A DNA stretch of 64,000 nt from Petrosia ficiformis (GCA_947044365.1 OX345650.1:1996673-2060672); one strand, 5' to 3'. Positions 45,951 through 59,412 are shown, counted from the stretch's first letter. Numbers and translations are program-made. The notes: generated from the letters alone by a model not told the origin.

Positions 45951-46179
45951 GCTCTGTTTCAGTGTTTCCTACTGCCAAACAGTCTACAAAGTAAGTTTAT
46001 TAGTTTATTTGAAACTATGTATACATAATTGTAGTAAATGGTAACTCCAAAGAATTCGGCATGTATATATATATATACATGCCGATTATCGTATTTGGTG
46101 TCTCTATTATTTATTTTGTGGACTGGTTGGTTCTGGTTGTGTTATACCTTTTAAATTCGCATTTTCTTGCCCTAGATAC

Positions 46180-46520
46180 CAAAAATTATAAGAACTTTAA
46201 TTTTTACTTAATTTTATTATCAAGTGAATATTTTAAAACATCTCCTTTTTTGATAACTCCACAATTCCAAGACACAACTGTGGTTTTTCTTATGTGTGCC
46301 TTCTTGTGGTCAGTGAGATGATATTATGCATTGTCACTGATAGTTATAAATTATTATTTGTGTTTGCGAAAACCAACCATTGGAAGATAAAATCAAAATG
46401 CTTTCATTTAAATACTCACAATTGACAGGAATATTTGTATACCAAACTATTGTTGTCCAGGAATATCAATGATTATGCTTCTTAGACAATGGCTTCCTGT
46501 ACGAATGAGCAAAATAACGT
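46180..46520. repeat. Probable old fold-back element in GDH 5' UTR intron
   Basis: ACAACTGTGGTTTTTCTTATG and, further on, GCGAAAACCAACCATTGG, with GACAATGGCTTCCTGTACGA, resemble the parts of the fold-back at 55.9-56.1 kb. Weak and degraded. Confidence 0.35.
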
Positions 46521-46589
46521 GTTTAAATATACATTAATTTTGATTACAAACTGCTTCCATCAACAAAAACTGCATTAATTTATTACAGA

Positions 46590-49500
46590 ATGAGTATTGT
46601 TAGACTCTTGAGGTCTTCACAGAGAGGACTCTTTCAGTCTATTCAGCATGTTAGACCTTCAAGTACTTCATCCCTTGAAGAAGATGACAAGCTAGGATTT
46701 AGTGACATGGTACTTAAATTTAGTGAAAAGGTGAGACAAAATAAATTGACACAACATTATGATCTTCTCTCCTAATTCATATTATTACTTTCAACAGGCC
46801 ACAAAAATAGTTGCGAAAAAGCTGATATCTGAAGATACACGTAAAATATCCGAAGAAGAGAAACTTAATTACATAGAAGGTGTACTGGATCTAATCCTAC
46901 CATGTAATCATGTTCTTCATGTGAGTTTCCCTATACATCGTGATTCTGGTAAGATGGAGACTATCCAAGCATGGAGAGCTCAACATTCACAACATAGAAC
47001 CCCTTGCAAAGGAGGTTAGTTTTTATGATTAAGGTATACACCAGGGTTCGAATTTAGCACTTGTCCACTTGTCCTGACAAGTGAAAAATGCTTTGCGACA
47101 AGTGAATTCAAATTGTCCCTTGGACAAGCAACTTTGTTTCTAAATTTAATTATATTCATTGCGATGATTGTGGGTCAATGTTCAATCAATGCTGTAAAAC
47201 AGTGTTAATAAACTTTTAAATCAAAGGAAGGGGAGCAAGATAAAGAGTGGGGGGGGACCATGTACCTATACATATACAGTAGATTTCCATATTCATTGTA
47301 AAAATGATCGAGTTTAATTTTCCCCACCATCAAAAGTGAATCTGTACTTATTTTGAAGTTTCCCATACATGTATTATACATGTACATGTACAGTAAATTT
47401 CTATGCACAAAATGTGTTGTGATCAAGTTTAATTTCCCCTGTTATTAAGAGTGAATCTCTATTCATTTTGAAGTTGCCCATACATACACATGTAGTCATG
47501 TACATGTACGTATATACCAAGTTTCAGTTAACCTGTTCACACAGGTGTCTTGAGACATTTATTTATTAAACAAAAATTATAATACATTCATTCATAATAC
47601 ATGTATGTAAATTTAATTATTGTTATGATTCTAGATAATAATTCTTCCAATAACCATACTACACTACTATGCTTAGAGCATACTATGCTTGCCTAGCTTA
47701 AACCGCCAAAGGTGGTATTAAGCTAATTATTTTAATTGTACAATGAATTATAATCATGTGAACTACATGTACAGTAAACATGCATGATCATCACATACAT
47801 GTACATGTACTTAGAATCCATCTTTACCAATATTCATCATTTCTAGGAATTCGTTTCAGTCCTGATGTTAACGAGGATGAAGTAAAAGCTTTGGCTGCTC
47901 TAATGACCTTTAAAAATGCTATGGTTGATGTACCATTTGGAGGAGCAAAGGGAGGTGTTAAGATTGACCACAAGCAATACTCAGTATGTTTATCTACAAA
48001 CATATGTACATGTACATGTCTTATCACTATTATGATAATTATGTTATGTACAGGTACAGTAACACTATGTACATGTACATGTACTTGTACATCTACTTGT
48101 TCATGTGTGTACAGTATGTATATGTAGTGTACATGCATGCACTGTTGAACATGTACAATCGTGAACATATACATGTAGTACATGTACAGGTACAGTTATT
48201 ACAACCACTATTTAGTGTACATGTACATGTACTATAATTATGTTAAGTATGTATATGTACAGTATGTGCATGTACATGTACAGTACATGTATGTACATGT
48301 AAATACTGAACATAGTACATGTACAGTATGTACATGTACAGTACATGTATGTACATGTACATACTGAACATAGTACATGTACAGTATGTACATGTATGGT
48401 GTGTGCATGTGTGGTATATGCATGTATAGTGTGTACATGTTTGTATTGTATGTACATTATCATCTCCATTGTATATGAACCAGTGATTAAATCATCTTCT
48501 ACTAGGTCAAAGAACTAGAACGAATTACAAGAAGATTCACGATGGAGTTGGCAAAGAAAGGATTTATAGGGCCTGGTTTGGATGTTCCTGCCCCGGACAT
48601 GGGGACAGGAGAACGTGAAATGAGTTGGATTGCTGATACCTATGCAATGACTCATGGTTAGTCTACATGTACTTCTTGAAAATAAGAGTTCAGCTTTGAT
48701 GATTATGAAGTTGTGAATTGTAAATTTTTAAAGTGTGTCTGTCACTAATCTGATGTACATAATTTGCAAAAAGGGACACTTTGCCACAAAATAATTTTGA
48801 TCAAACCTTGCATCCTTTAATTGCTTGTCATTCTGCCATTTTGTACAGGAAGTCAAATTCAGTATCTATTAATTTAAATTTCATTGACTTGCTTTACAAA
48901 TTGGTGGAATGACGACCAATAAAAAGTAAGCATTTTCTGAAAATTAGGTCGCAATAATAATGAATGTGATCACAGTGAAGAACCCTCGCCACAAGTGTGA
49001 TTTGAGAAACAACTTGAGAATGATTTGGTGACTGACAAGGAAATAACTGGAGACAATATTTGATTACAAGAGCAGTGTTAAAATCACGTGGATGAAATAA
49101 ATGGGTGGGGCTAGAAATTGCCAGTCATGGCAGAAAGCTTAAAGCCAGCTTGAAGTTGTAGCAGCCACTACTTCAATTGTACTTTATTTCAAGCTGTGAC
49201 TCGACAGCGATAGGCTTCAAGCAAGATGAGCTGTGTTTCAGTCAACTCTTTTGCTATCAGACATCATTTGCGCAAAAATTGTCATAACTTTAAAACATAA
49301 AGGTTTTAGCAAAAACCTATTGTTACTTTTGATCCTTGTATGATTTGATGTCTGCTGGTAGTATTTTCAAAGTACCAATGTTCATAGATTCAGTGGAAAT
49401 TTGTCATCAGACAAACAGACAGATAGACAAAACAATTACAGTAACCCTCCACTCCGCCTACGTGGGCGAGGATTAATTATACTTGTATGTATATTTAGGT

Positions 49501-52500
49501 GTTGGTGATATCAATGCTCATGCTTGTGTCACTGGTAAGCCTATTCCACAAGGAGGTATTCATGGAAGAACATCTGCAACTGGAAGAGTTAGTGAGATTA
49601 ACACTGTACATTACAGGATAGTCATCATATCTTTCCACAGGGTTTATTTTACTGTGTGCGTAGTTTCATTAATGAAGCAGAATATTGTTCACAAATTTCC
49701 CTAACTCCTGGTTTGGTAGGGAAGTCATTCATTATACAGGTCAGCACAACTAATGCACTTGAACAATGAACTGATAATAATTAGGGCTGGAATAGATCCT
49801 GTCTTTTACTATCCGGACATTTGTTCACAATAACAGTCTGGTACATGTACCTGGTTAATTTGCCTAAATATTCATAACTAATTTGCAATAAAATATACAG
49901 CATTACCTCACCTTTATGCTGTACTCAAGCAGCATCGGTGTTTTTACAGATCGTTCTGCACTCTACAAGCCCAAAAGCTGGTAAACGGAGCAAGACACTT
50001 ATCAGCCACCATTTTATTGCAATTTTGATTTCACATGTTTGATTTCTGCACATATGCAAACATCAAACGAGTACCTTGATACAAAGAAACATCCGGATTC
50101 AGTTCGTGGATAATTATTTGGATAATCTGGTATCCATTCCAGCCCTGATAATAATAGCTTGTGGGGGCTGATACATGATAACTTTAGTATAGGCCAAACT
50201 GTGCCACCACAACACATTATATACATGTACGTGTGTATATACACTATAAACTTCCATTTGTACATGTACATGTACATGTTAGTGCACTTTAGTATGGCAG
50301 TAAGGACCATTTTAGTGTAATTCAGGTACATGTACAATACTATAATAGACATTTGGTAGTCTGTTATACATGTAGATTGATAACATCTGGTTTAATTGTT
50401 GTTACATTTGTATATATTCTATAGGGATTTGGTAATGTTGGTCTACACTCTATGCGTTATCTTCATCGTGCTGGTGCTAAATGTGTTGGTGTAATGGAAT
50501 ATGATGGTAACATTTGGAACCCTGAGGGAATTGATCCAAAAGATCTAGAAGAATATAAAAAAGTAAGCAATTGATATATTATATTGTATCATAGAAAGAT
50601 TTACGTAATTGGGGCAAGCCAAACAACCCCCAATCACGGAATAATACCACATTAATAATACATTAGTTAATTATACTCATGTACATGTGTATGTGTAATG
50701 TGTGTTTTATACTCTTGTAGAATACTGGTTCTATCTTAGGATTCCCTGGGGCTGAGGTAACTGATGAGAATCTGTTAACTGCCGAATGTGACATTTTGAT
50801 TCCTGCTGCTGGAGAAAAACAGATCACTGCTGATGTAGCAAGAGATGTCAAAGCAAAGGTAATGTCGTCTATAATTACAATGTACAGTACATCATTACAT
50901 GTACATATGTACATTGTACATTGTACATTATAATCACTTTGTGTTTTTTATAGCCTGCAGGGCCATCCCTATGATCTCTTTCCAATATACCTGTGTCATA
51001 ATATTTATATATAATACTTGTATCACGTACACATTGTACGTGTACACAGTGCATATGTACGTGAAAATTCATGTGTCTAGTATGCTAGCAAAAGGCGTAG
51101 AAACAATTAACAAACAAACACAACAAACAAGCAGCCACAATTGCTTAGAAAATTCATTAAAAACAGGCTTAGAAAATATTAAAGCAGCCACCCTGGCTTA
51201 GAAAAATAACAATGGCTTAGAAAAATAGCAATCAGCCACAATGGCTTAGAAAATTCATTAAATACAGCCACAAAGGGCTTAGAAAATATTAAAGCAGCCA
51301 CAATGGCTTAGAAAAATAACAATCAGCCAGAATGGCTTAGAAGAATAGCAATCAGCCACAATGGCTTAGAAAATTCATTAAATACAGCCACAAAGGGCTT
51401 AGAAAATATTAAAGCAGCCACAATGGCTTAGAAAAATAACAATCAGCCACAATGGCTTAGAAAATTCATTAAATACAGCCACAAAGGCTTAGAAAATATT
51501 AAAGCAGCCACAATGGCTTAGAAAAATAACAATCAGCCACAATGGCTTAGAAAAATAGCAATCAGCCACAATGGCTTAGAAAAATAACAATCAGCCACAA
51601 TGGCTTAGAAAATTCATTAAATACAGCCACAAAGGGCTTAGAAAATATTAAAGCAGCCACAATGGGTTAGAAAAATAACAATCAGCCAGAATGGCTTAGA
51701 AAAATAGCAATCAGCCACAATGGCTTAGAAAATTCATTAAATACAGCCACAAAGGGCTTAGAAAATATTAAAGCAGCCACAATGGCTTAGAAAAATAACA
51801 ATCAGCCACAACGGCTTAGAAAATTCATTAAATACAGCCACAAAGGGCTTAGAAAATATTAAAGCAGCCACAATGGCTTAGAAAAATAACAATCAGCCAC
51901 AATGGCTTAGAAAAATAGCAATCAGCCACAAAGGGCTTAGAAAATTCATTAAATACAGCCACAAAGGGCTTAGAAAATATTAAAGCAGCCACAATGGGTT
52001 AGAAAAATAACAATCAGCCAGAATGGCTTAGAAAAATAGCAATCAGCCACAATGGCTTAGAAAATTCATTAAATACAGCCACAAAGGGCTTAGAAAATAT
52101 TAAAGCAGCCACAATGGCTTAGAAAAATAACAATCAGCCAGAATGGCTTAGAAAAATAGCAATCAGCCACAATGGCTTAGAAAATTCATTAAATACAGCC
52201 ACAAAGGGCTTAGAAAATATTAAAGCAGCCACAATGGCTTAGAAAAATAACAATCAGCCACAATGGCTTAGAAAATTCATTAAATACAGCCACAAAGGGC
52301 TTAGAAAATATTAAAGCAGCCACAATGGCTTAGAAAAATAACAATCAGCCACAATGGCTTAGAAAAATAGCAATCAGCCACAATGGCTTAGAAAAATAAC
52401 AATCAGCCACAATGGCTTAGAAAATTCATTAAATACAGCCACAAAGGGCTTAGAAAATATTAAAGCAGCCACAATGGCTTAGAAAAATAACAATCAGCCA

Positions 52501-55500
52501 CAATGGCTTAGAAAAATAGCAATCAGCCACAATGGCTTAGAAAATTCATTAAATACAGCCACAAAGGGCTTAGAAAATATTAAAGCAGCCACAATGGCTT
52601 AGAAAAATAACAATCAGCCACAATGGCTTAGAAAATTCATTAAATACAGCCACAAAGGGCTTAGAAAATATTAAAGCAGCCACAATGGCTTAGAAAAATA
52701 ACAATCAGCCACAATGGCTTAGAAAATTCATTAAATACAGCCACAAAGGGCTTAGAAAATATTAAAGCAGCCACAATGGCTTAGAAAAATAACAATCAGC
52801 CAGAATGGCTTAGAAAAATAGCAATCAGCCACAATGGCTTAGAAAAATAGCAATCAGCCACAATGGCTTAGAAAAATAGCAATCAGCCACAAAGGGCTTA
52901 GAAAATTCATTAAATACAGCCACAAAGGGCTTAGAAAATATTAAAGCAGCCACAATGGCTTAGAAAAATAACAATCAGCCACAATGGCTTAGAAAAATAG
53001 CAATCAGCCACAATGGCTTAGAAAAATAACAATCAACCACAATGGCTGATTGCTATTTTGCAAGTACCTATTTTGATTACATATGGAAAGATAAAATCAA
53101 TTAATATGTATAAAGACAATGGTTTGAATATCTATTGTAGTATTGTTGTGACAGAGGTTTAGCAACACAGAGTTTTATTATTATTTAATTAAATATGAAA
53201 TTTGGACTTGCTTATATAGCAACAAAGAAATTAAACTGACTAGACACAATGTGGTTGTTTCTTCATAGAAGTCATGAAATAATGTTACATTTATATAGTT
53301 CATATGATATAAGAATTATGTTAGGAGTACTGACATAATTAGGGTTTTTGTTCTTACTCAAGCATGATATTATTGTATTCTGTGGTTTGTATAAGTATTA
53401 TACTATTTAGAATGTGTAATAAAGCTACTTACTAAGTCACTATCCTTATATGAAGTAATGACCACTAACAATAGCCAAAGTTAATGTTCTTAACCACATT
53501 ATTACATGTATATTATTATTACACAGATTATTGCTGAGGGTGCCAATGGACCTACTACCATTGCTGCTGAAAAGATACTCCATGAAAAGAATGTGTTAGT
53601 GATTCCAGTGAGTGTAGCTACTGTTTGTTAATACATGTACATTCTGTAATGGTGACTGTTACATGTACCTTTGAATTGTTACATGTAATAATAAGACCAT
53701 GAGAACATGTAAATGTACATAATTATACATGTTAGATGCTAATGATAAAAGACACTTTCCCGAAAAATGATTTTGGTCAAACGCTTGCATTCAATTGCTT
53801 ACCATTCAACCATTGCATATAGAAAGTCAACAAATGTTGGTGTCCAGGAAGAGCTACATGTATTATTAAGCTTCTTAGATACCAAATTTCATTGACTTCC
53901 TGTACAAATTGGCAATGGCGAGTGATTTGATCAAAAGTATTTTGTCAAAAAGTGCCCCTTTTTAAAAACTAGGTCACAATTATCCATAATTATGTACACT
54001 TGTACAAAATCATCCATATAGCGAATTTTGAAGGGAATGTTTTCAGCCAGAATGGTGCAGACTTACTGATTCTGTTTTTGAGAAACTCATGAACATTAAA
54101 TACAATGGTCATTTAGTTTAAAACATGAAAGAATATCAAAGAAACCTCAATGCTATAGTAATCCATAACAGCAACACTGACTTGGGTAATAGTAATAGTA
54201 ATCTAGTGATTTTTAAGGTAATAGTAATAGTAACATAATACATTGACTTATTTAGTACTAGGTAGTACACTAATAGTAATAGTAATAAATTATACCGATT
54301 TTTAAGGTAGTAATATACATGTACATGTATTGTACTGACTTGGGTAGTAATAGTAATAGTAATAGTAATATACTGATTTTTAAGGTAATATTAATAGTAA
54401 TGTATTACATTGCATTGTAATTGACCCCATGTCTGACTGTCAGTGATACTCTAGCACCAAACATGTGTACATATATAATATTACAAGTCTATTATCAACC
54501 CTCGCCCCCACGTAGGTGGAGCGGAGGGTTGCTGTAATCGTTTTGTCTGTTTGTCTGTCGGCAAAATTCCAGCAAACCTACGAACATTGGCACTACCAGC
54601 AGGCGTCAAATCATACAAGTATCAAAAGTAACAATAGGCTTTTGCTAAAACCTTTCTGTTTTAAAGTTATGACTTTTTTTGTATCATACGGTCGCTGTTT
54701 AACATTTTTCAGATGACGTCTGGTAGCAAAAGAGTTCACTGAAACACTGCTCATCTTGTTTGAAGCCTATCACTGACGAATCACAGCTTTAAATGGGTAA
54801 GTAGTGGCTGCTACAACTTCGTGTGGTTTTAAGCTTTCTTCCTTGACTGGCAATTTGTAGCTCAACCCATTTATTTTGTCCACATGATTAAAGCTGTTTT
54901 CAAGTCTGGATTTTAACACTCCACTTGTAATCTTATACTATATAGCTAGTAGGACTTGGAGTGTTAGTTGTAATGCACACACACACAAATATAATATAAT
55001 CTCTGTATAATAATTGTAATAAGTATTGCAGTCAAATATTGTCTGCAGTTATTTCCTTGTCAGTGACTGAATCATTCTCAAGTTGTTTCCCAAATCACAC
55101 TTGTGGCGAGGGTTCTGCACTACGAGTGCGTTCTTTTAATCCATGTAATAGGGACCACCTTACAAATTATTTACCAAAATGCTTGCATATAAAGCCAATG
55201 AACATACATATGTACATATACATGTATATGTATATGTACATGTATATGTATATGTAGGTACATTATATGCAGTTGTCATTTACATTCACAGAGCGACAAA
55301 AGGCCGAATAACAAATCTTTGAAGGGGGCTGTTTGAATTGCAGCACATAGTCACACAATGTTAATAATTATATTATATAATCACTTTAGGATTTGTTTTG
55401 TAATGCTGGTGGTGTGACTGTATCTTACTTTGAATGGCTCAAGAACTTGAATCATGTCAGTTTTGGTAGACTCACTTGGAAACATGAAGAAGACAGCAAC

Positions 55501-57853
55501 TATCATTTATTAGGTAGAGTAATTTTATGTATAATTGTCAGTATACTGTTTCTCTGGTATATACAACAGTTATTAGCAGTTTCTGAATCTTCCTGGCTTG
55601 TCTGTAGCTCGAAGAGCCTCGAACGCACGTTCTTTTACGCGCCACGCCCATTAATTGACCAAGCCCCCGGAAATGACGCAACTTCCTTAACTACGTATAC
55701 AACGCATAGTCGCGCAAGTGACACAAACATATATATATATATATACATTAAACCCCGTGGAAAGCAATTATAGGGATGGCCCTACAGGCCATAAAAAAAA
55801 ATAGTAAACACTTGAGTATTTAAAGAGATGTTGTAGAGCGAACATACCTAGCATGATAAATTTATCTTTACTAGTGAATATCAGCAGAAACTGCTATATG
55901 TGACTCAATTTAGGAAAACCACACTTGTTTTCGCATGATAATTTTGAACAAATGCTTACCTTCAAACACTCGCTATTTGGCCATTTTACGCAAGAAACTA
56001 GTGAAATGTGGTATGCAGGAAGATGAGATAGTGCTCCTCCTAGATACCAAATGTAGTTGACTTCCTGTATAAAATGGCCGAAGAGCAAGTGTTGGAACGT
56101 AAACGTTTGTTCAAAATTATTATGTGCTACAACTGTGGTTTTTGGGGCTACTGTTTTAGTTACTGTTTTACACACTCCAGAGCTTCTCTTTCTCTCCACC
56201 TTGCACTTTCTGTCAGTTGTGCTCTTTTCAACGTTTGCATGCTCAGTAGCGTGACCTTTGAACTGTGAAATACATACAAGGACAATTATATATTGATAAT
56301 TACCCTCGCTGCAAAGTGAAGGCAAAAGGGTGTGTAATCATTTTGTGTGTGTGTCTGTGTGTTCACAATATTTAGGGGAAATTATGAACATTGGCAGCTC
56401 ATTATAATTATAATACAGTATTAAAGTGTTTTTAATAATTATAATCTTCCTAACTTAGACTCTGTTCAGAAGAGTTTGGAGTCAAAATTTGCGTCTGGTA
56501 AAGATGGAACTATTCCTATTGTCCCTTCGTATGCTTTCAAGCAACGAATTTCTGTAAGTCTTCTTTATTACTAGTATAATAATAATGATTATTATTAGTT
56601 GTACATGTACATGTAGTTATAATATGTCTAGTGTATCACAATTTTAGTTATACATGTACATGTAGTTAATTAACTAAAATAATATTGGGCTTACTAAAAA
56701 GGTTTTAGTTTTAGTTAACTAACTAAAAGCGTCCATTATTGGCCAATTTTTAGTTATGGTTATTACATTAGACCTGTAATTTAGTAAACTAAAAGTCATA
56801 GTGCCTTACTAAAAGGGGTTTTAGTTATAGTTATAGTTAACTAAAACAACACTACTTATTACACTTTGCAACACTGGTACCAATTTAATATTAAAATTTT
56901 TTTGTGTAATTTAGGGGGCATCTGAGAAAGACATTGTCAATTCAGGTTTGGAATGGACAATGGAAAGATCAGCAAAGGTAAGTTTCCTCATACATGATGT
57001 GTTCTGTAACTTATGTAATAGTAAGAAAAAAACTGACAATTGAATGAACTTGTTAACTAAAAAATCATTGACATTGTATGGAACTGCATACCGTTTTACA
57101 CAATGTAGCTGAGGTACAACGAAATCGCTGTAGAATGTTTTTTACACAGTAGCTGTCTTAAAGTTATAGCGACCTAATCATTGTGTAGTTATGCTTAAAG
57201 GTGACCAGACCTAGTCATGTAAAAAATCAGAATTTAAGTATTATTTTAGGATGATTTGAAGTGTGCTGGTACCTCTTTTGATGTTCCAATGTTCATAATT
57301 TTGGGAATACACTGACACACTAGCACACACACACACACACACACTCACACACTGGCACGCTGGTGCACAGACACACTAACATACAAATGATTACAGCAGA
57401 GTTTTTGATAACTTTTTGAAGCTTAGGCCAAATTGGTTAAAAAATGATTAGTATGTGCGCCATTGAGAATACATCTTGAGCCAGTTAACTAAGAGTTAAT
57501 GCTGTTAGTGACAATATAATCATAATTAACTACACCATCTGACCCAAAGAGAGAACTGTGCAGTGCCAAATAAAAAGCTCTATGGGCCAATGATGCGCCA
57601 TATGAGCTTACCAAAAACACTAGATAACAGTAACCCTCCACTTCACCTACGTAGGCGAGGATTAGTAATAAACAAAATAATATTCATGTATTTCAGGCTG
57701 CATCCTTAATCATTGTATTCACTCTTTCCATAGCGAATGATGGTTGCTGTACGTGATTACAATCTAGGTCTTGATCTTCGTACAGCTGCTTACTTGTGTG
57801 CCTTAGAGAAGATCTATACAGTATACAAAGTGGCTGGTATCACATTTGGATGA
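46590..57853 (+). CDS. GLUD1: Glutamate dehydrogenase, mitochondrial
   Basis: Interconverts glutamate and 2-oxoglutarate plus ammonia. A 5' UTR exon ends at 45,990 (GTAAGT). Coding exons: 46590-46730, 46798-47014, 47847-47983, 48506-48656, 49499-49587, 49641-49739, 50425-50562, 50721-50858, 53527-53607, 55390-55513, 56459-56553, 56915-56977, 57734-57853; all phases agree, 530 residues (human about 558). The N-terminus [19 protein letters not shown] fits a mitochondrial presequence. Family motifs: [28 protein letters not shown], Rossmann [23 protein letters not shown] and [12 protein letters not shown]. The region before [12 protein letters not shown] and MERSAK corresponds to the animal-type antenna. 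Intron 8 (2.67 kb) is mostly minisatellite. Divergent from the ArgE-like gene. Confidence 0.96.
47770..48470. repeat. ACATGTAC-rich simple repeat, GDH introns
   Basis: Dense palindromic TACATGTACA and ATGTACATGT words in introns on both sides of exon 3, with a short direct repeat of about 78 bp (ACATACTGAACATAGTAC twice near 48,300 and 48,360). The same word is frequent up to 58.9 kb. Apparent frames here are artefacts. Confidence 0.8.
48983..49478 (-). mobile_element. CCCTCGCC-ended non-autonomous element, minus copy
   Basis: Starts GAACCCTCGCCACAAGTG and ends CTACGTGGGCGAGGATT. The body is the reverse complement of 54,497-55,118 (GAATGATTTGGTGACTGACA, AGCCTATCGCTGTCGAGTCA complement region). 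In GDH intron 4. Confidence 0.75.
51120..53050. repeat. Composite minisatellite, about 1.9 kb, in GDH intron 8
   Basis: About 60 related monomers of 29-32 bp of the type CAGCCACAATGGCTTAGAAAA. Three forms: one ending TAACAATCAGCC or TAGCAATCAGCC (29 bp), one ending TTCATTAAATACAGCC (32 bp), one ending TATTAAAGCAGCC (30 bp). They alternate in a fixed order, forming higher-order units of about 90 and 120 bp. Ends at CAATGGCTGATTGCTATT. Confidence 0.93.
54180..54415. repeat. (TAATAG)n-like degenerate repeat
   Basis: GACTTGGGTAATAGTAATAG and TGATTTTTAAGGTAATAGTA alternate several times in GDH intron 9. Confidence 0.75.
54497..55118 (+). mobile_element. CCCTCGCC-ended non-autonomous element, plus copy
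   Basis: Starts CAACCCTCGCCCCCACGTAG, ends TTGTGGCGAGGGTTC, so the termini are inverted copies of AACCCTCGCC. Internal GTAATCGTTTTGTCTG and CTTTTGCTAAAACCTTTCTG are shared with other copies (15.96, 56.30 kb plus; 49.4, 57.65 kb minus). No transposase. Confidence 0.75.
55595..55800 (-). repeat. Interspersed repeat family (TATGGCCC...), minus copy
   Basis: Reverse complement reads TTATGGCCTGTAGGGCCATC, TTGCTTTCCACGGGG, a (TA)n tract, TGCGTTGTATACGTAGTTAA, GGGGGCTTGGTCAATTAATG and GGGCGTGGCGCG. Only the 5' half of the family. In GDH intron 10. A shorter fragment sits at 50,949-51,060. Confidence 0.72.
55905..56145. mobile_element. Fold-back element, about 105-bp arms
   Basis: AAAACCACACTTGTTTTCGC...GCCATTTTACGCAAGAA is matched in inverse by TATAAAATGGC...ACAACTGTGGTTTTT. 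About 80% paired by eye, loop about 15 nt. Both spurious frames here come from this element. Related sequence at 48,770-48,960 and 53,740-53,990. Confidence 0.7.
57290..57665 (-). repeat. (CA)n tract and CCCTCGCC-family fragment
   Basis: A CACACACA run at 57,325-57,350 and the end sequence ACCCTCCACTTCACCTACGT-AGGCGAGG at 57,630-57,661, which resembles the minus copy at 49.4 kb. GDH intron 12. Confidence 0.55.
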
Positions 57854-58144
57854 ACAGAGTTTTATTTTATGAATGATTAATTAATATTTTCGATGTAAAG
57901 TAATTATTACTTTGATCTATAGTAGTTATTTATGAAAATGGAATTTTGTTTCTTTTTAATATTCTCTTCCTTGTTTTAGGAATAATTTATGTAGCATTCT
58001 GTAATACAAAATGAATAGTTGAAATTTGAAAAGAATAATGGAAAATTCTCTAATAATTATGTAATCTTTAGTATAGCTGTGCATATGCAAAGTTGTGTAT
58101 GATCTTTGTTGGAATTAATAATTATAAACAGAACTGCCATACTC

Positions 58145-58895
58145 TAACAATGTTACATATACAGTCACATTACAGTACATGTACAGTCACGATGTACCAT
58201 CACATATACAGTCACATTACAGTACATGTACAGTCACAATGTACCATCACATATACAGTCACATTACAGTACATGTACAGTCGCGATGTACCATCACATA
58301 TACAGTCACATTACAGTACATGTACAGTCACAATGTACCATCACATATACAGTCACATTACAGTACATGTACAGTCGCGATGTACCATCACATATACAGT
58401 CACATTACAGTACATGTACAGTCACGATGTACCATCACATATACAGTCACATTACAGTACATGTACAGTCGCAATATAAATTGGTACCATCACATATACA
58501 GTCACATTACAGTACATGTAAAATCACCTTTATAGTATGTGACAGTCATATTTACTGTACATTACAGTCACATTTACAGTACATGTATTGTCACATTTAC
58601 TTTACATGTACTGTCACATTTACAGTACATGTACTGTCACATGTACAGTATGTGTACAGTCATATATTTACTGTACATGTACAGTCACATTTACTGTACA
58701 TGTACAGTCACATTTACAGTACATGTACAGTCACAATCACATTTAGTTTACATGTACAGTCACATTTACAGTACATGTACAGTCACAATCACATTTAGTT
58801 TACATGTATAGTCACATTTACAGTACATGTACAGTCACAATCACATTTAGTTTACATGTACAGTCACATTTACATTATACGTACCGTCACATTTA
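58145..58895. repeat. Minisatellite: 47-bp units passing into 23/24-bp units
   Basis: From 58,160 about eight units of 47 bp (CATATACAGTCACATTACAG then TACATGTACAGTCRCRATGT). From about 58,545 a shorter, more variable unit built on CATTTACAGTACATGTACAGT. It lies between GDH and the cadherin. Overlapping frames are artefacts. Nothing else recognised in 57,854-59,412. Confidence 0.9.
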
Positions 58896-59412
58896 CTCAC
58901 TGATGTAGTATAATAATACTAGTACTATCTGTAATCTGATGGATCGGCAGATATTGCAATATATACTTATAGGAGGGAAGAAAACAGTAAGTTCCCTCAT
59001 TTGTATACTTAATTAAATTCCAGTAGGAGATCTAGAATGTGTATATACCTTGCTCTTATCTGATCCCCTTGAGACTCCTAATATATTCCATTGATCCAAA
59101 TGCATAATATGTGCATTTAGCATTTTGATAATCCGGCCATCAGTACTAATATTATATAATCATTAAATAATTACTAAAGTATGTCATAGAAAATGGGAAA
59201 ATTTTATTACATACAATTATACAAATTAAAAATGTAGAATACTAATAATGTACATAATTGTAATAATACAAACACAGTATTATGTGCAAAAAATATATAA
59301 TTTCAGTAGAAAAAAGGAAACTATTTTCTAAAACCTTATACACAAAGAAAATTACATGTTTTTTTTAGTACATAAGTAGTTCTAATAATGTCTGCTTCAA
59401 GTTCTAATATAT

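Noticed and set aside
47780..48469. Frames rich in Met/Tyr/His/Cys on both strands
   Set aside because: They arise from ACATGTAC-rich simple repeat around a real GDH exon.
51120..53050. CRISPR or regulatory array in GDH
   Set aside because: Monomers are all alike with no unique spacers; ordinary composite minisatellite.
55894..56325. 143-residue minus-strand frame in GDH intron 10
   Set aside because: It runs across a fold-back element; its two halves are inverse copies and the other strand is open as well.
58093..58811. Overlapping plus-strand frames rich in SHYSTCTV
   Set aside because: Frames cycle through a 47-bp repeat; three overlapping frames look alike, which is a satellite artefact.
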